Positions 50,285 through 58,573 of a stretch of 64,000 bases of DNA are shown piece by piece; positions within the stretch are counted from its first letter, which is position 1, and each line of letters begins with the position of its first letter. The position numbers and the translations under genes are program-made. The DNA is from Krasilnikovia cinnamomea (GTDB lineage Bacteria > Actinomycetota > Actinomycetes > Mycobacteriales > Micromonosporaceae), in NCBI RefSeq assembly GCF_004217545.1, contig NZ_SHKY01000001.1:3782001-3846000 (forward strand), written 5' to 3'. The notes beneath the pieces are model-generated. The model searched no databases, was not told the origin of the DNA, and saw nothing but the letters and a program-made list of their open reading frames with translations.

Positions 50285-52471
50285 TCAGCGGTGACCCGCC
50301 TGACGGGCGGCGACCTCGGCGACCACCCGGATGCCCGCGGCGAGCTCATCGCGGCTCCGGGCCAGCGAGACACGCAGGAAGCGGCGGCCGTCGTCGTTGC
50401 GGGCCCAGTGGAAGGCGTCGCAGGGGAGCGTGTGCACCCCCCGGCTCAGCAGCTCCTCGTAGAGCTTCTGGGCGTCGACGCCGTTCTCGGGCAACGTCAG
50501 GCGGGCAACGCTGATGCGCGCGTCGGGGTCGGTCAACGCCAGCGGGCCGTCGAGCACCGCGTCGGACACGAGCTGCCGGTTGTCCGCGATCAGCCGGCGC
50601 AGGTCACGGTAGCCGCCGTCGTTGGCGTCCTGGGCGAGGCGTGCGATCAGCAGCAGCACCATCGGCGACACCGACAGCAGGACGTCGCTGAACGCGTCGG
50701 CGAGCGGCAGGCGCGTGTTCGCGCCCCAGGCGAGGAAACCGGCCTTCAGCTCCAGCATCGGCCACAACTTGCCGGTGTCCTCGATCACCAGCCATTCCGG
50801 ACCGGCCTCCTCGAGGATCTGGTACGTGTCGTACTGTGCCCGCTCGTCCTGGGCCCGGAAGCAGGTGTCCAGCGCGATCACCCGGCCCGTGCGGGCGCAC
50901 ATCTCCGCCAGCCGGCGGAGGCTGTCGGCCGGCATCACCCAGCCGGTCGGGTTGTTCGGTGTGGTGACGAACACGGCGCCGACCTCGTCCGGCAGTGCCA
51001 GCTCGCCGTGGGTCAGTTCCTGTTCCTCGACCGGGTGCAACCGCAGACCCCGTGCCTTCAGCAGGTCGGGAATGTTGTCGAACGTCGGGTGGACGAGCGC
51101 GACGTCGTTGGTTCGCGTGGCGAGCGCCCGCGCCGCGATGTCCATGGCGACCGACGACGAGTAGCAGCTCACGAGACGTCCGGTGCCGAGGGGCGCGCGG
51201 TGCTGGCCGATGCCACGCAGGAAGAGGCTGTGCGCCTCGGTCTCGATCTCCAGGAACGGCCGCTTCGCCGCCTCGGCGAACAGGCCGTCGAGCGACCGTA
51301 CGATGTCCCGCTGTGTCTCGGTGAGCGGCATCCGGGGATGACCGTCGGAGAGGTTGCATCCGCCGACGAGGGCGAGGCTCTCCATCGACGTGAGGTTCTG
51401 ATGCGACACGCTGGGCAGGGCCGGCGATCCGGTGGCCAGCGTCCCGCCGGACACGCCGGTGACGCTGTCCACAGCGGCCGTGGCCGCCGGTCGGGCGCCC
51501 TGCCGGCGCTCGCGCCGGCTCACCGCGACCTGACCGAGGAGTTCGAAGGCGACCACCGCGGCAGCGTGGCTCGTGATGTCGCCGTGGTCGTACGGCGGCG
51601 CCACCTCCACGATGTCGAGGCCCACGTAGTTCAGCGGGCCGAGCGCACGGAGGTACTGCACCGTGCGGTACGTCGACGGCCCACCGACCTCGGGGGTTCC
51701 GGTCCCGGGGGCGTAGGCGGGATCGATGAAGTCGATGTCGAACGAGACGAGTACCGGGCTGTCACCGACCCGGGCACGGATCCGCCGCCCCACCTCCTGC
51801 GGGGCAAGCGTGTCGAGCTCCGGCCACGGGATCACCTCGTATCCCAGCGCAACCCCGGCGTCCACGTCGTCCGGGTGGACCGAGCCACGCATGCCCAGCT
51901 GGATGCTGCGGGCGGGGTCGACGACACCTTCCTCGACGGCCCGTCGGAACATCGTTCCGTGGAAGTGCTTGACACCGTAGTAGTCGTCGAGGACATCGCC
52001 ATGCGCATCGAAGTGCACGACGGAGATCTTGCCGTGGACCGCGGCAAGCGCCCGCATCTCGGCCATGACCAGGCTGTGGTCTCCGCCGAGGATCAGCGGA
52101 ACGATTCCGGCCCGGTAGAGCGGCTCCAGGTGCTGCTGCAGCCGCTGCAGCGTCAGGTCGTGGTAACCCGGGACGACGGGTGCGTCACCGGCGTCCACCA
52201 TCGACAGGTCCGTGGTGATGTTCACTCCGGTGGCCGGATTGTGGTCCCGCAGCAGAATGCTGGCGGACCGGATGGCCTCCGGCCCGAACCGGGCACCGGA
52301 CCGGTAGGACACCGCGGAATCCGTCGGTACGCCGACGACGGCAATGTCTACCGGACCAGACGCGGTCAGCGGCTCCTCGACGACCGGCAGCCGCATGAAC
52401 GATCGTGGGCCGCTGGCGATGCGCGGTTTCGTCATGCTGTTGCGCGGCGCGTACCAGGTCGCCTCGGTCAT
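50285..52471 (-). CDS. Ureohydrolase (agmatinase-like)-PLP aminotransferase fusion
   Basis: A 728-residue fusion. Residues 20-315 are an arginase/agmatinase-family ureohydrolase with all six manganese ligands visible: His132 (GGDH), Asp155, His157 and Asp159 (DAHGD), Asp245 and Asp247 (FDIDFIDP). Residues about 360-728 are a fold-type I aminotransferase with PNNPTG, Asp535 and a probable PLP lysine at 568. The linker 320-355 is polar and low in complexity. The frame is continuous, both halves look intact, and the ATG overlaps the methyltransferase stop. It could transaminate arginine or 2-ketoarginine and remove urea from a guanidino intermediate. Substrate order is inference. Confidence 0.9.
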   Translation of the reverse strand: MTEATWYAPRNSMTKPRIASGPRSFMRLPVVEEPLTASGPVDIAVVGVPTDSAVSYRSGARFGPEAIRSASILLRDHNPATGVNITTDLSMVDAGDAPVVPGYHDLTLQRLQQHLEPLYRAGIVPLILGGDHSLVMAEMRALAAVHGKISVVHFDAHGDVLDDYYGVKHFHGTMFRRAVEEGVVDPARSIQLGMRGSVHPDDVDAGVALGYEVIPWPELDTLAPQEVGRRIRARVGDSPVLVSFDIDFIDPAYAPGTGTPEVGGPSTYRTVQYLRALGPLNYVGLDIVEVAPPYDHGDITSHAAAVVAFELLGQVAVSRRERRQGARPAATAAVDSVTGVSGGTLATGSPALPSVSHQNLTSMESLALVGGCNLSDGHPRMPLTETQRDIVRSLDGLFAEAAKRPFLEIETEAHSLFLRGIGQHRAPLGTGRLVSCYSSSVAMDIAARALATRTNDVALVHPTFDNIPDLLKARGLRLHPVEEQELTHGELALPDEVGAVFVTTPNNPTGWVMPADSLRRLAEMCARTGRVIALDTCFRAQDERAQYDTYQILEEAGPEWLVIEDTGKLWPMLELKAGFLAWGANTRLPLADAFSDVLLSVSPMVLLLIARLAQDANDGGYRDLRRLIADNRQLVSDAVLDGPLALTDPDARISVARLTLPENGVDAQKLYEELLSRGVHTLPCDAFHWARNDDGRRFLRVSLARSRDELAAGIRVVAEVAARQAGHR

Positions 52472-53496
52472 GCCGCCACGCGCCGAACAATCCAGCCGAG
52501 CTCGAACCCGGTGGAGTCCATGGCGGGGTCGGTCAACGCCGACGCGACGATCTCCAGCCCGCAGTCCGCGAAGAACTTCTCCCACCAGCCGCGCGACTCC
52601 AGGCGCTGCGAAGTGAACGGGTGCATGAGGAAGTAGGCGTTGTAGTAGTGCTGCGCCAGCGGGTGACTCATGGACTCGGCGTCGGCCGAGCGCAGATCGA
52701 TGTCGACAATCGCCAGGTCGAGGTCCGGCGAGGTGTCGAAGAGGGTGTTCAGCAGTTCCCGTACGCCCTCCTCGCCGTCCTGCCCCAGCACCTCGTGGAT
52801 GACGAACGCCAGGACGGCGAGGTCCGGCCGCTCACCGTCGGGGACCGCGCGGATCCAGTCGAGGGCGCCGGTCTGCGCGATGCTGATCCGGTCCGCCAGG
52901 CCGTGCTCGTCCACCCAGGTGCGGGCGGTCTGCGCCCCCAGTTCGTCTGGCTCGATGCCGACCGCCGTGAGCTGCGGGTAGTCACGGCACAGTTCGGTCA
53001 GGTAGACGCCGCTGCCGCAGCCGAGGTCTACGAGGCGACGGTAGTCGCGCCCGGTGGTGGCCAGCAGACCCCGCAGAAGTGGGATCGAGTCGTGCAGGCT
53101 CATCCCGCAGCTGCCGCTGCCCACGAGGCCACCGTTGCGGGGCGCGGGCGCGGTGTCCTTCGCCAGGTGATCGCCCAGGGACAGGAACGTCGTCCCGTAG
53201 CCACCGATCATCATCTCGTACCAGGCGCGCGCCTCGTCGTACTCACGCGCCGCTTCGGTCAGGGTCAGCACGCCGTCCGCGGAGCGGGCCACCAGGCCCG
53301 CGGCCACGAAGTAGTCGACCATCGCGACCAGTCGCGGCCGGTCGAGCCCGCGTTCGGTGACCAGGGCATCGACCGTCGTGCCGCGGGCGATCGCCTCCTG
53401 CAGGCCGCTCTGCTGCAGCGTAAAGATCATCGTGGAAAGCACGAAGCCCTTGAACGGCTCCAGCGCCTTCACCAGACGCTGTTCCTGAATCGCCAT
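52468..53496 (-). CDS. SAM-dependent methyltransferase
   Basis: A 342-residue class I methyltransferase with an N-terminal helical/winged-helix dimerisation region (residues 1-110) and SAM motif I LVDLGCGSGVYLTEL. The layout resembles O/C-methyltransferases such as the 2-ketoarginine C-methyltransferase (MrsA type) and the phenylpyruvate methyltransferase MppJ, but I cannot align it to one of them with confidence. GGGAGGA lies before the ATG. Being coupled to the ureohydrolase-aminotransferase gene, methylation of a keto acid before transamination is an attractive role; O- or N-methylation remains possible. Confidence 0.85.
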   Translation of the reverse strand: MAIQEQRLVKALEPFKGFVLSTMIFTLQQSGLQEAIARGTTVDALVTERGLDRPRLVAMVDYFVAAGLVARSADGVLTLTEAAREYDEARAWYEMMIGGYGTTFLSLGDHLAKDTAPAPRNGGLVGSGSCGMSLHDSIPLLRGLLATTGRDYRRLVDLGCGSGVYLTELCRDYPQLTAVGIEPDELGAQTARTWVDEHGLADRISIAQTGALDWIRAVPDGERPDLAVLAFVIHEVLGQDGEEGVRELLNTLFDTSPDLDLAIVDIDLRSADAESMSHPLAQHYYNAYFLMHPFTSQRLESRGWWEKFFADCGLEIVASALTDPAMDSTGFELGWIVRRVAA

Positions 53497-53511
53497 GTTC
53501 GTCCTCCCCTT

Positions 53512-54933
53512 TCAGGCGAGCAGCCCGGCCGGCAGTTCCGGCTCGGCGCGCTCGGCGGTGTAACGGTCATAGAAGGTGGCCCGGAAGATGTCCGGAGGCC
53601 CGAGAAACACCCGCTCGTAGAGCTCCTGACGACCGCCGAAGCGGTCCAGCGTCAGCTCGGCGCAGATCCGCAGGAGCCGGCCATGGGACAGGCTGTCGAT
53701 GTCGGCACCGGCGAAGTAGGTCGAGAACACCGCGTGGGCGGGTGAGTCCGGGGCTTCATCCGCGCTGACCGGGTGCATCACCAGGCCGCTACTCACGATG
53801 AGTTGAAGCAGCTCGATGGCGCGGGGATAGAGCTGCGCGTTCAGCATGCCGGCCGTCGCCAGAGGCACCGGATCCGGTACGACGTTGCCGTGCGCGTCGG
53901 TGCGCGTCTGCGCCTCCGCGGCCACCACGAGACTGCGCAACGTCTCCGCGATGCCCGCGAGTTCCCCCAGGTGCTGCCTGGTCGCCTGATTCCGGTCGCG
54001 GCCGGCGGCGCGGGCCGCGGCGCGCGCGAGTCCGAACACGAACTCGGCCTTCACCCAGGAACGTACGGCGGACTGGTGCCAGGCGTAGGTCGTCATGCCG
54101 GTGCCGGCCCGCAACCCGTTCGCCTTGGCGACATCCCCGTGCAGGAACACGCGTTCCCAGGGAACGACGACGTCCTCGAAGACGCAGATGGCGTCCATCT
54201 CGTCGAAGCGGGCGGCAAGGGGATGGTCCTCGACGGGAGCGGACGCGAGGCCGGGTCGGCAGTAGAGCGTCAGTCCCGGCGTGTCGACCGGGACGCTGAG
54301 GCAGAGGGCCTGGTCGGCCTCCTGCTGTCCCAGCGGTCGGAACGGATACACGACCAGATCGTCAGCGTACGGAGCCAGCGTCGCGAGCATCTTGACGCCG
54401 CGCACCACGAGACCGTCGGCGGACTCGCCGACGGCCCGCAGCGCCTGTGTCGGCAGGCCCAGCTCCGCGGGCAGATGGCGGTCCGCGGGCGGGTCACTGA
54501 TGGCATGCGTCAGGACCAGGTTGCTGCTGCGGGCCTGCTCCCAGTAGGCCACCACCGCGTCGGCGCGGTCACCGAAGTAGGCCGCGGCACCACGCCAGGA
54601 GGCGAGGATGGTGGCGAGGAAGTCGGGACTGCGTCCGAGCAGGCCGCCACTGCTGCGGGCCACGTCGGCGAAGACACGACCACGCGCGGCCACGTCCTGC
54701 GCCGACGAGGCGAGGGCGTACGGCACGGGGAACCCCTCCGCGTCGGCGAGGTCGCCCGCAGCGCTGAACCGATCCAGCAGGCCGGCCAGGAAGTCCGCCA
54801 TGGGGCGCAGCCCCGGGTCCTGCGTCAGGTCATCGACAAGGCGCCCGGCGACGACGATCCGACGCCCCTTCAATCCGCGGAGATAGTCGTCGCCTCGACG
54901 GCTGGACGACGTGGAGCCTCCGTGTGTCACCAC
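53512..54933 (-). CDS. 4-Hydroxyphenylacetate 3-monooxygenase (HpaB)-family flavoenzyme
   Basis: A 473-residue flavin-dependent enzyme of the HpaB/4-hydroxybutyryl-CoA dehydratase superfamily. The family layout is clear: helical N-terminus, the central beta region (LVVRGVKMLATLAPYADDLVVYP), EDVVVPWERVFLHGD, and the C-terminal helical bundle ending GGRQELYERVFLGPP. Most members hydroxylate phenols with FADH2 from a separate reductase; a few act on other substrates. It is the first gene of the NRPS-PKS operon, 15 bp before the methyltransferase. GGGAGG precedes tandem GTG codons. Its substrate is unknown; no reductase is in the operon. Confidence 0.88.
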   Translation of the reverse strand: MVTHGGSTSSSRRGDDYLRGLKGRRIVVAGRLVDDLTQDPGLRPMADFLAGLLDRFSAAGDLADAEGFPVPYALASSAQDVAARGRVFADVARSSGGLLGRSPDFLATILASWRGAAAYFGDRADAVVAYWEQARSSNLVLTHAISDPPADRHLPAELGLPTQALRAVGESADGLVVRGVKMLATLAPYADDLVVYPFRPLGQQEADQALCLSVPVDTPGLTLYCRPGLASAPVEDHPLAARFDEMDAICVFEDVVVPWERVFLHGDVAKANGLRAGTGMTTYAWHQSAVRSWVKAEFVFGLARAAARAAGRDRNQATRQHLGELAGIAETLRSLVVAAEAQTRTDAHGNVVPDPVPLATAGMLNAQLYPRAIELLQLIVSSGLVMHPVSADEAPDSPAHAVFSTYFAGADIDSLSHGRLLRICAELTLDRFGGRQELYERVFLGPPDIFRATFYDRYTAERAEPELPAGLLA

Positions 54934-55696
54934 GATCCTCCCAATAGTGGATGGCGCGATACCGGTCAGCGCGGCATGACGTGCCGCTGACGGAGGGATG
55001 CGGGCGACGCATCACGAAGGACTGGCCTGTCGCGCCGTGGGCAACCAACCGAGAGCCGGCTCGCTGGTCGGGTCGGAGAAGACCTCGATCAGATAGAGCG
55101 GGGCGGAAGATGACGCGCAGCGGCACCCTGGCATGCGCAGCGATGCGTGCGGCGGAAAGGACATAGGCGCACGTGGAATTTGCCTGGCATTCTCTTACCC
55201 CCGTGTAAGCCAACACCACAACGATCAGCCGTTACCGGCCCGAAAGCACTGTACACAATGGTGAGTCGATGCGAAACCGATCCGACACCGCGGCCCAATC
55301 AACTCTTCGTTGTCGATGCCTCGACCTTAGCATCGCCTACGGAGCCGTCTGAGACTGGCGAGGGATCGGTCACAACCTGGGCGGAAAGGTCGCAATCCGC
55401 AGTCCTGGAAGGACGCTCCGTGTTGGGTGCAGCCGCGCGTCTCTCATGTGGCGGATGCGCGCGTTTCGTGCAATCTCGGCGACGCGCAGGCGGCCCGGAG
55501 CGGCCGTAACAATGTCAATGTCAAGGAAGTGCAAATGGAACGTCAGGGAAAGTACAAATGGCGAGGCAACTCGGGCCCGCAGCCCTCGCCGGCCACCCTT
55601 CGGCTGCCGGAAGAACGAGTGCGTAGGCCGTCCACTTAGGGTGGTAGAGGTGCTGCTCGGCGTAGCCGGCGGCGGAGAGATCCCGCGAGGTGAGGT
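54934..55696. promoter_or_regulatory. Upstream region of the NRPS-PKS operon
   Basis: A 763-bp stretch with no convincing gene. Its base composition is less GC-rich than its neighbours in 55.2-55.6 kb. It must contain the promoter for the 12-gene operon. Visible candidates: a 16-bp dyad CTTACCCCCGTGTAAG at 55194-55209 (5-bp arms), and direct repeats GCAAATGG/ACAAATGG around 55530-55560. I cannot place -35/-10 boxes with confidence. Confidence 0.45.
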
Positions 55697-56008
55697 ATGG
55701 AACTCGTCCTGGTACCCATGACACCCGAGGAGTTCGAGCGGCGGTCGGCCGAGAGCCGGAAGCGGTATGCGGCCAACCTGCATTCCGAGCTCGGTTTGAC
55801 CGCCGATGCGGCGACGGCGGAAGCCAGGCGGCAGATGGACGCCGTACTACCGCGAGGCGTGCACACCGAGGACGCGATCCTGCGTACGGCGTGGGTGAAC
55901 GACACCGTCGTCGGCTGGGTATGGGTCACCCGCGCCATTCGGCTCTACGAGAGCCTCGGCTTCCGCGTCACCTCCCAGCACATGGCCAAGTTGCTTCGCG
56001 AGTCCTGA
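55697..56008 (+). pseudogene. GNAT acetyltransferase remnant with internal deletion
   Basis: A 103-codon frame whose first 80 codons (FERRSAESRKRYAANL, RQMDAVLPRGVHTEDAIL, VVGWVWVTR) match the N-terminal part of GNAT acetyltransferases and whose last 20 (AIRLYESLGFRVTSQHMAK) match the C-terminal strand. The 60-70 residues between, including the acetyl-CoA-binding RxxGxG loop, are missing, joined in frame near residue 80. Without the cofactor loop it should be inactive. GAGG lies before the ATG. Confidence 0.75.
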
Positions 56009-56233
56009 GTGCCTGCTCCGTCGAGCGGCGAAGCCAGCGTCGCGGCCCCAAGGCCACCGGCCGCCTCAGCGCTTCTGTCGGCCTTCGTACGTACGCCTCG
56101 GTCGGCAGCTCCGGGCGGCCGGACCCGTGCCGCGACCGGCGCCCTGCCGTGGAACGCCGGGCACCCGTCAGGGTGTCCCGGCGTTCCGGCGAACGGATCA
56201 CGCTACAGATTGCAGGGCCGTCTCGGTGTGCGG

Positions 56234-56698
56234 TCAGGGTTGCGGACGGTCGACCTCGCCGCGCCACCCGCCGGTCTCGACGCCGTCGCGGCCCTCGATG
56301 AACTCCTTGAAACGCTCCAGATCGCCCTTGACCTGCCGGTCGACGAAGCCGAGTTTGTCGCCCACCTGCTCGACGATGCCTTCGGGCTCGATGTCCATCT
56401 GGACCGTCACCCGGGTGTGCGCGGCGTCGAGGCGGTGGAACGTCACCACGCCGGCCTGCCGGGGGCCCTCCACGGACGTCCAGGCCACCCGCTCGTCGGG
56501 GAGCTGCTCGGTGATCCGGGCGTCGAACTCACGCTTCACACCGTCGATGTTGGTCGTCCAGTGCGTGGTGGTGTCATCGAGCTGGCGGATCTCCTCTACA
56601 CCGCTCATGAACTGCGGGAATTCCTCGAACTGCGTCCACTGGTTGTACGCGGTGCGTACCGGCACGTTGACGTCAACGGACTTGGTAACGGTACTCAC
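56234..56698 (-). CDS. SRPBCC-family protein (CoQ-binding/cyclase-like)
   Basis: A 154-residue single START-like domain: SVDVNVPVRTAYNQWTQFEEFPQFM at the N-terminus and VGDKLGFVDRQVKGDLERFKEFIE near the end, typical of a widespread actinomycete SRPBCC group of unknown role. The GTG start is at 56698. Nothing links it to the NRPS-PKS or polyketide genes. It diverges from the AraC gene across a 338-bp gap. Confidence 0.82.
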   Translation of the reverse strand: MSTVTKSVDVNVPVRTAYNQWTQFEEFPQFMSGVEEIRQLDDTTTHWTTNIDGVKREFDARITEQLPDERVAWTSVEGPRQAGVVTFHRLDAAHTRVTVQMDIEPEGIVEQVGDKLGFVDRQVKGDLERFKEFIEGRDGVETGGWRGEVDRPQP

Positions 56699-57036
56699 AA
56701 TGCCATCCCTTCCTGTGCTGAGCTGAGGGTGCGGTGCCGCGCTCATTGCCCCACTGATCCCCGTGGCGCCCGCCGCTAAACCGTGTCCAGCGCAACTGCC
56801 GTCACTGCGTCGGCCCACGCGACGAGCTTGAGGCCCGCATCCCAGGCGACCGAACGTCGCGCGCACCACAGGAGGGCGCACGGCGCCGGCCCACTGGGTA
56901 AGAGGTACGCCATGGCGCCGACACCCGGGCAGTGCCCATTGAGCGGTCCGGCGGCGGGCTTCCGCCACCCGGGCCGGTTCGGCGTCGCCTACGGCCATTC
57001 CTCCCAGCCACGCGCTGCCGATCTGAAACGGACGCC
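56699..57036. other. Divergent intergenic gap
   Basis: A 338-bp gap between the SRPBCC and AraC genes. No convincing gene, promoter pair or repeat seen; short frames have shadow-like composition. Confidence 0.4.
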
Positions 57037-57996
57037 ATGAACGCCGATGAACCACACACCATCTCGGTCGAGCTCACCGACGCCGACGCCATCGAAACCC
57101 TGCTCAGCGACGCCTACAGCAGCATGCGGGTACGCAGCAGCGATCCTCCCCTGCTGCGCTATCAACGCGTGGACGCGGGACCGTTCGCTCTGGACTCCCT
57201 GGAGCAGTCGGCCGTCCTCGACGTACGGGTCGAGCCACTTCAGGCGATCGTCGTCGACCGGACGACGACGGCCAGGGTGGACGCTCGCCGCGGCGGGGAG
57301 ACCTCGCGCTATGACACCGGCGAGCTCTTCCTCGCCGCGCTACCCGACCAGCCGTACGCGGCCCGGGTCATGCCGGGCCGCATCGACGCGTGTGTCCTCG
57401 ACCTCGGCCTGATCACCAGGGTGGCGGCCGCCGCGCCCGGGCGCCGCCCCGAGCCGATCCGATTCATCAGCCCCGACCCCCTGTCCCCGGCCGTCGCGGC
57501 GCACTGGTGGTCAACCCACCGCTACGTCGCCGAGTTGCTGAACAACCCGGAGGCGGCGGCGTCCCCGCTGATCGTGGGCAGCGCGGCCCGGCAACTGGCC
57601 GCCGCGACGCTCGCCGCGTTTCCCAACACCGCGCTGACCCACCCCACCATCGAAGACCGCCACGACGCCTCCACCGTCACCCTGCGGCGGGCCGTCGCGT
57701 ACATCGATGAGCACCTCGCCGACGACATCAGCGCCGCTGAGATCGCCGCCGCCGCCCACGTCAGCATCCGTGCTCTCCAGTTGGCCTTCCGCCGCCACCT
57801 CGGCATGCCGCCGATGGCCTACCTGCGCCGGGCCCGCCTCCATCAGGCCCATCAGGACCTGCTCGCCGCCGACCCCGCGACGACCACCATCGGGGCGGTC
57901 GCCGCCCGCTGGGGATTCGCCAACCACAGCCGGTTCACGGCCCTCTACCGCAAGACCTACGGCGTCACCCCGCAGACCACCTTGCGCAACGACTGA
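57037..57996 (+). CDS. AraC-family transcriptional regulator
   Basis: A 319-residue regulator. The C-terminal 100 residues carry two helix-turn-helix motifs (AAEIAAAAHVSIRALQLAFRR and GAVAARWGFANHSRFTALYRK), ending in the family YRKTYGVTP. The N-terminal part is a cupin-like sensor seen in many actinomycete AraC proteins. ATG at 57037 gives a normal length. It is the nearest DNA-binding regulator to the NRPS-PKS operon, 2 kb upstream of its first gene, but control of that operon is unproven. Confidence 0.9.
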   Translation: MNADEPHTISVELTDADAIETLLSDAYSSMRVRSSDPPLLRYQRVDAGPFALDSLEQSAVLDVRVEPLQAIVVDRTTTARVDARRGGETSRYDTGELFLAALPDQPYAARVMPGRIDACVLDLGLITRVAAAAPGRRPEPIRFISPDPLSPAVAAHWWSTHRYVAELLNNPEAAASPLIVGSAARQLAAATLAAFPNTALTHPTIEDRHDASTVTLRRAVAYIDEHLADDISAAEIAAAAHVSIRALQLAFRRHLGMPPMAYLRRARLHQAHQDLLAADPATTTIGAVAARWGFANHSRFTALYRKTYGVTPQTTLRND

Positions 57997-58080
57997 CCCC
58001 TTCGCTTGGGCGACAGCGCGTGCCATCTCGTGCGCTCTGCGCACTACCACGGTCACCGCGCGCGGGTGAGCGTTGACGCA

Positions 58081-58554
58081 ATGGCCACTTTCCGGAACCA
58101 ACCCACGTACCAATGGGTAGCCCCCGCCGACGATGGTGTGCGGCGCTTCGTCGCCGTCGGCGAACTCGACCGCCACGTCCGTGACCAGGTTGCCGCGGTG
58201 CTGGGCGCCGTACCACCGGCGACCGGGCCGCACGTCGACATCGATCTCGGGGAGGTCACCTTCCTCGACGCGGCCATCGCCGGCCTCCTCATCTGCTATC
58301 ACGCCACCGCGGCCGAGAACGGGGGCCGTGTCCAGGTGGTCAACGTCAGCGGCATCCCGCGACGCGTCCTCACGATCACCGGACCGCCGTTTCTGGCGGG
58401 CGCCGCCGCGCCGCCGCGCGCACACGTGTGCGCCCACCCCGCTGAGCTGATCACCACGGCGCGCGACGTCCCGGCCCGCTTCCGGGCCATCTGCGCCGTC
58501 GCCCGACCGATCCGGAAATTGCGACCACCTCGCATCGGCAAGGCCGAGAAATAG
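58081..58554 (+). CDS. STAS-domain protein (anti-sigma-factor-antagonist-like)
   Basis: A 157-residue protein with one STAS domain, residues about 15-110 (HVDIDLGEVTFLDAAIAGLL). In SpoIIAA-like antagonists the helix start reads D-S-S-G with a phosphorylatable serine; here it is D-A-A, so the usual phospho-switch is missing. ATG at 58081 is chosen; GTG codons upstream are possible. The C-terminal 40 residues are basic and unassigned. It may be a non-phosphorylated partner-binding STAS protein. Confidence 0.78.
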   Translation: MATFRNQPTYQWVAPADDGVRRFVAVGELDRHVRDQVAAVLGAVPPATGPHVDIDLGEVTFLDAAIAGLLICYHATAAENGGRVQVVNVSGIPRRVLTITGPPFLAGAAAPPRAHVCAHPAELITTARDVPARFRAICAVARPIRKLRPPRIGKAEK

Positions 58555-58573
58555 CGCGCCGGGTGCCGGGGTG

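Noticed and set aside
50120..52636. 838-codon plus-strand frame opposite the fusion gene
   Set aside because: Antisense shadow; the minus strand carries a metal-site-complete ureohydrolase and aminotransferase.
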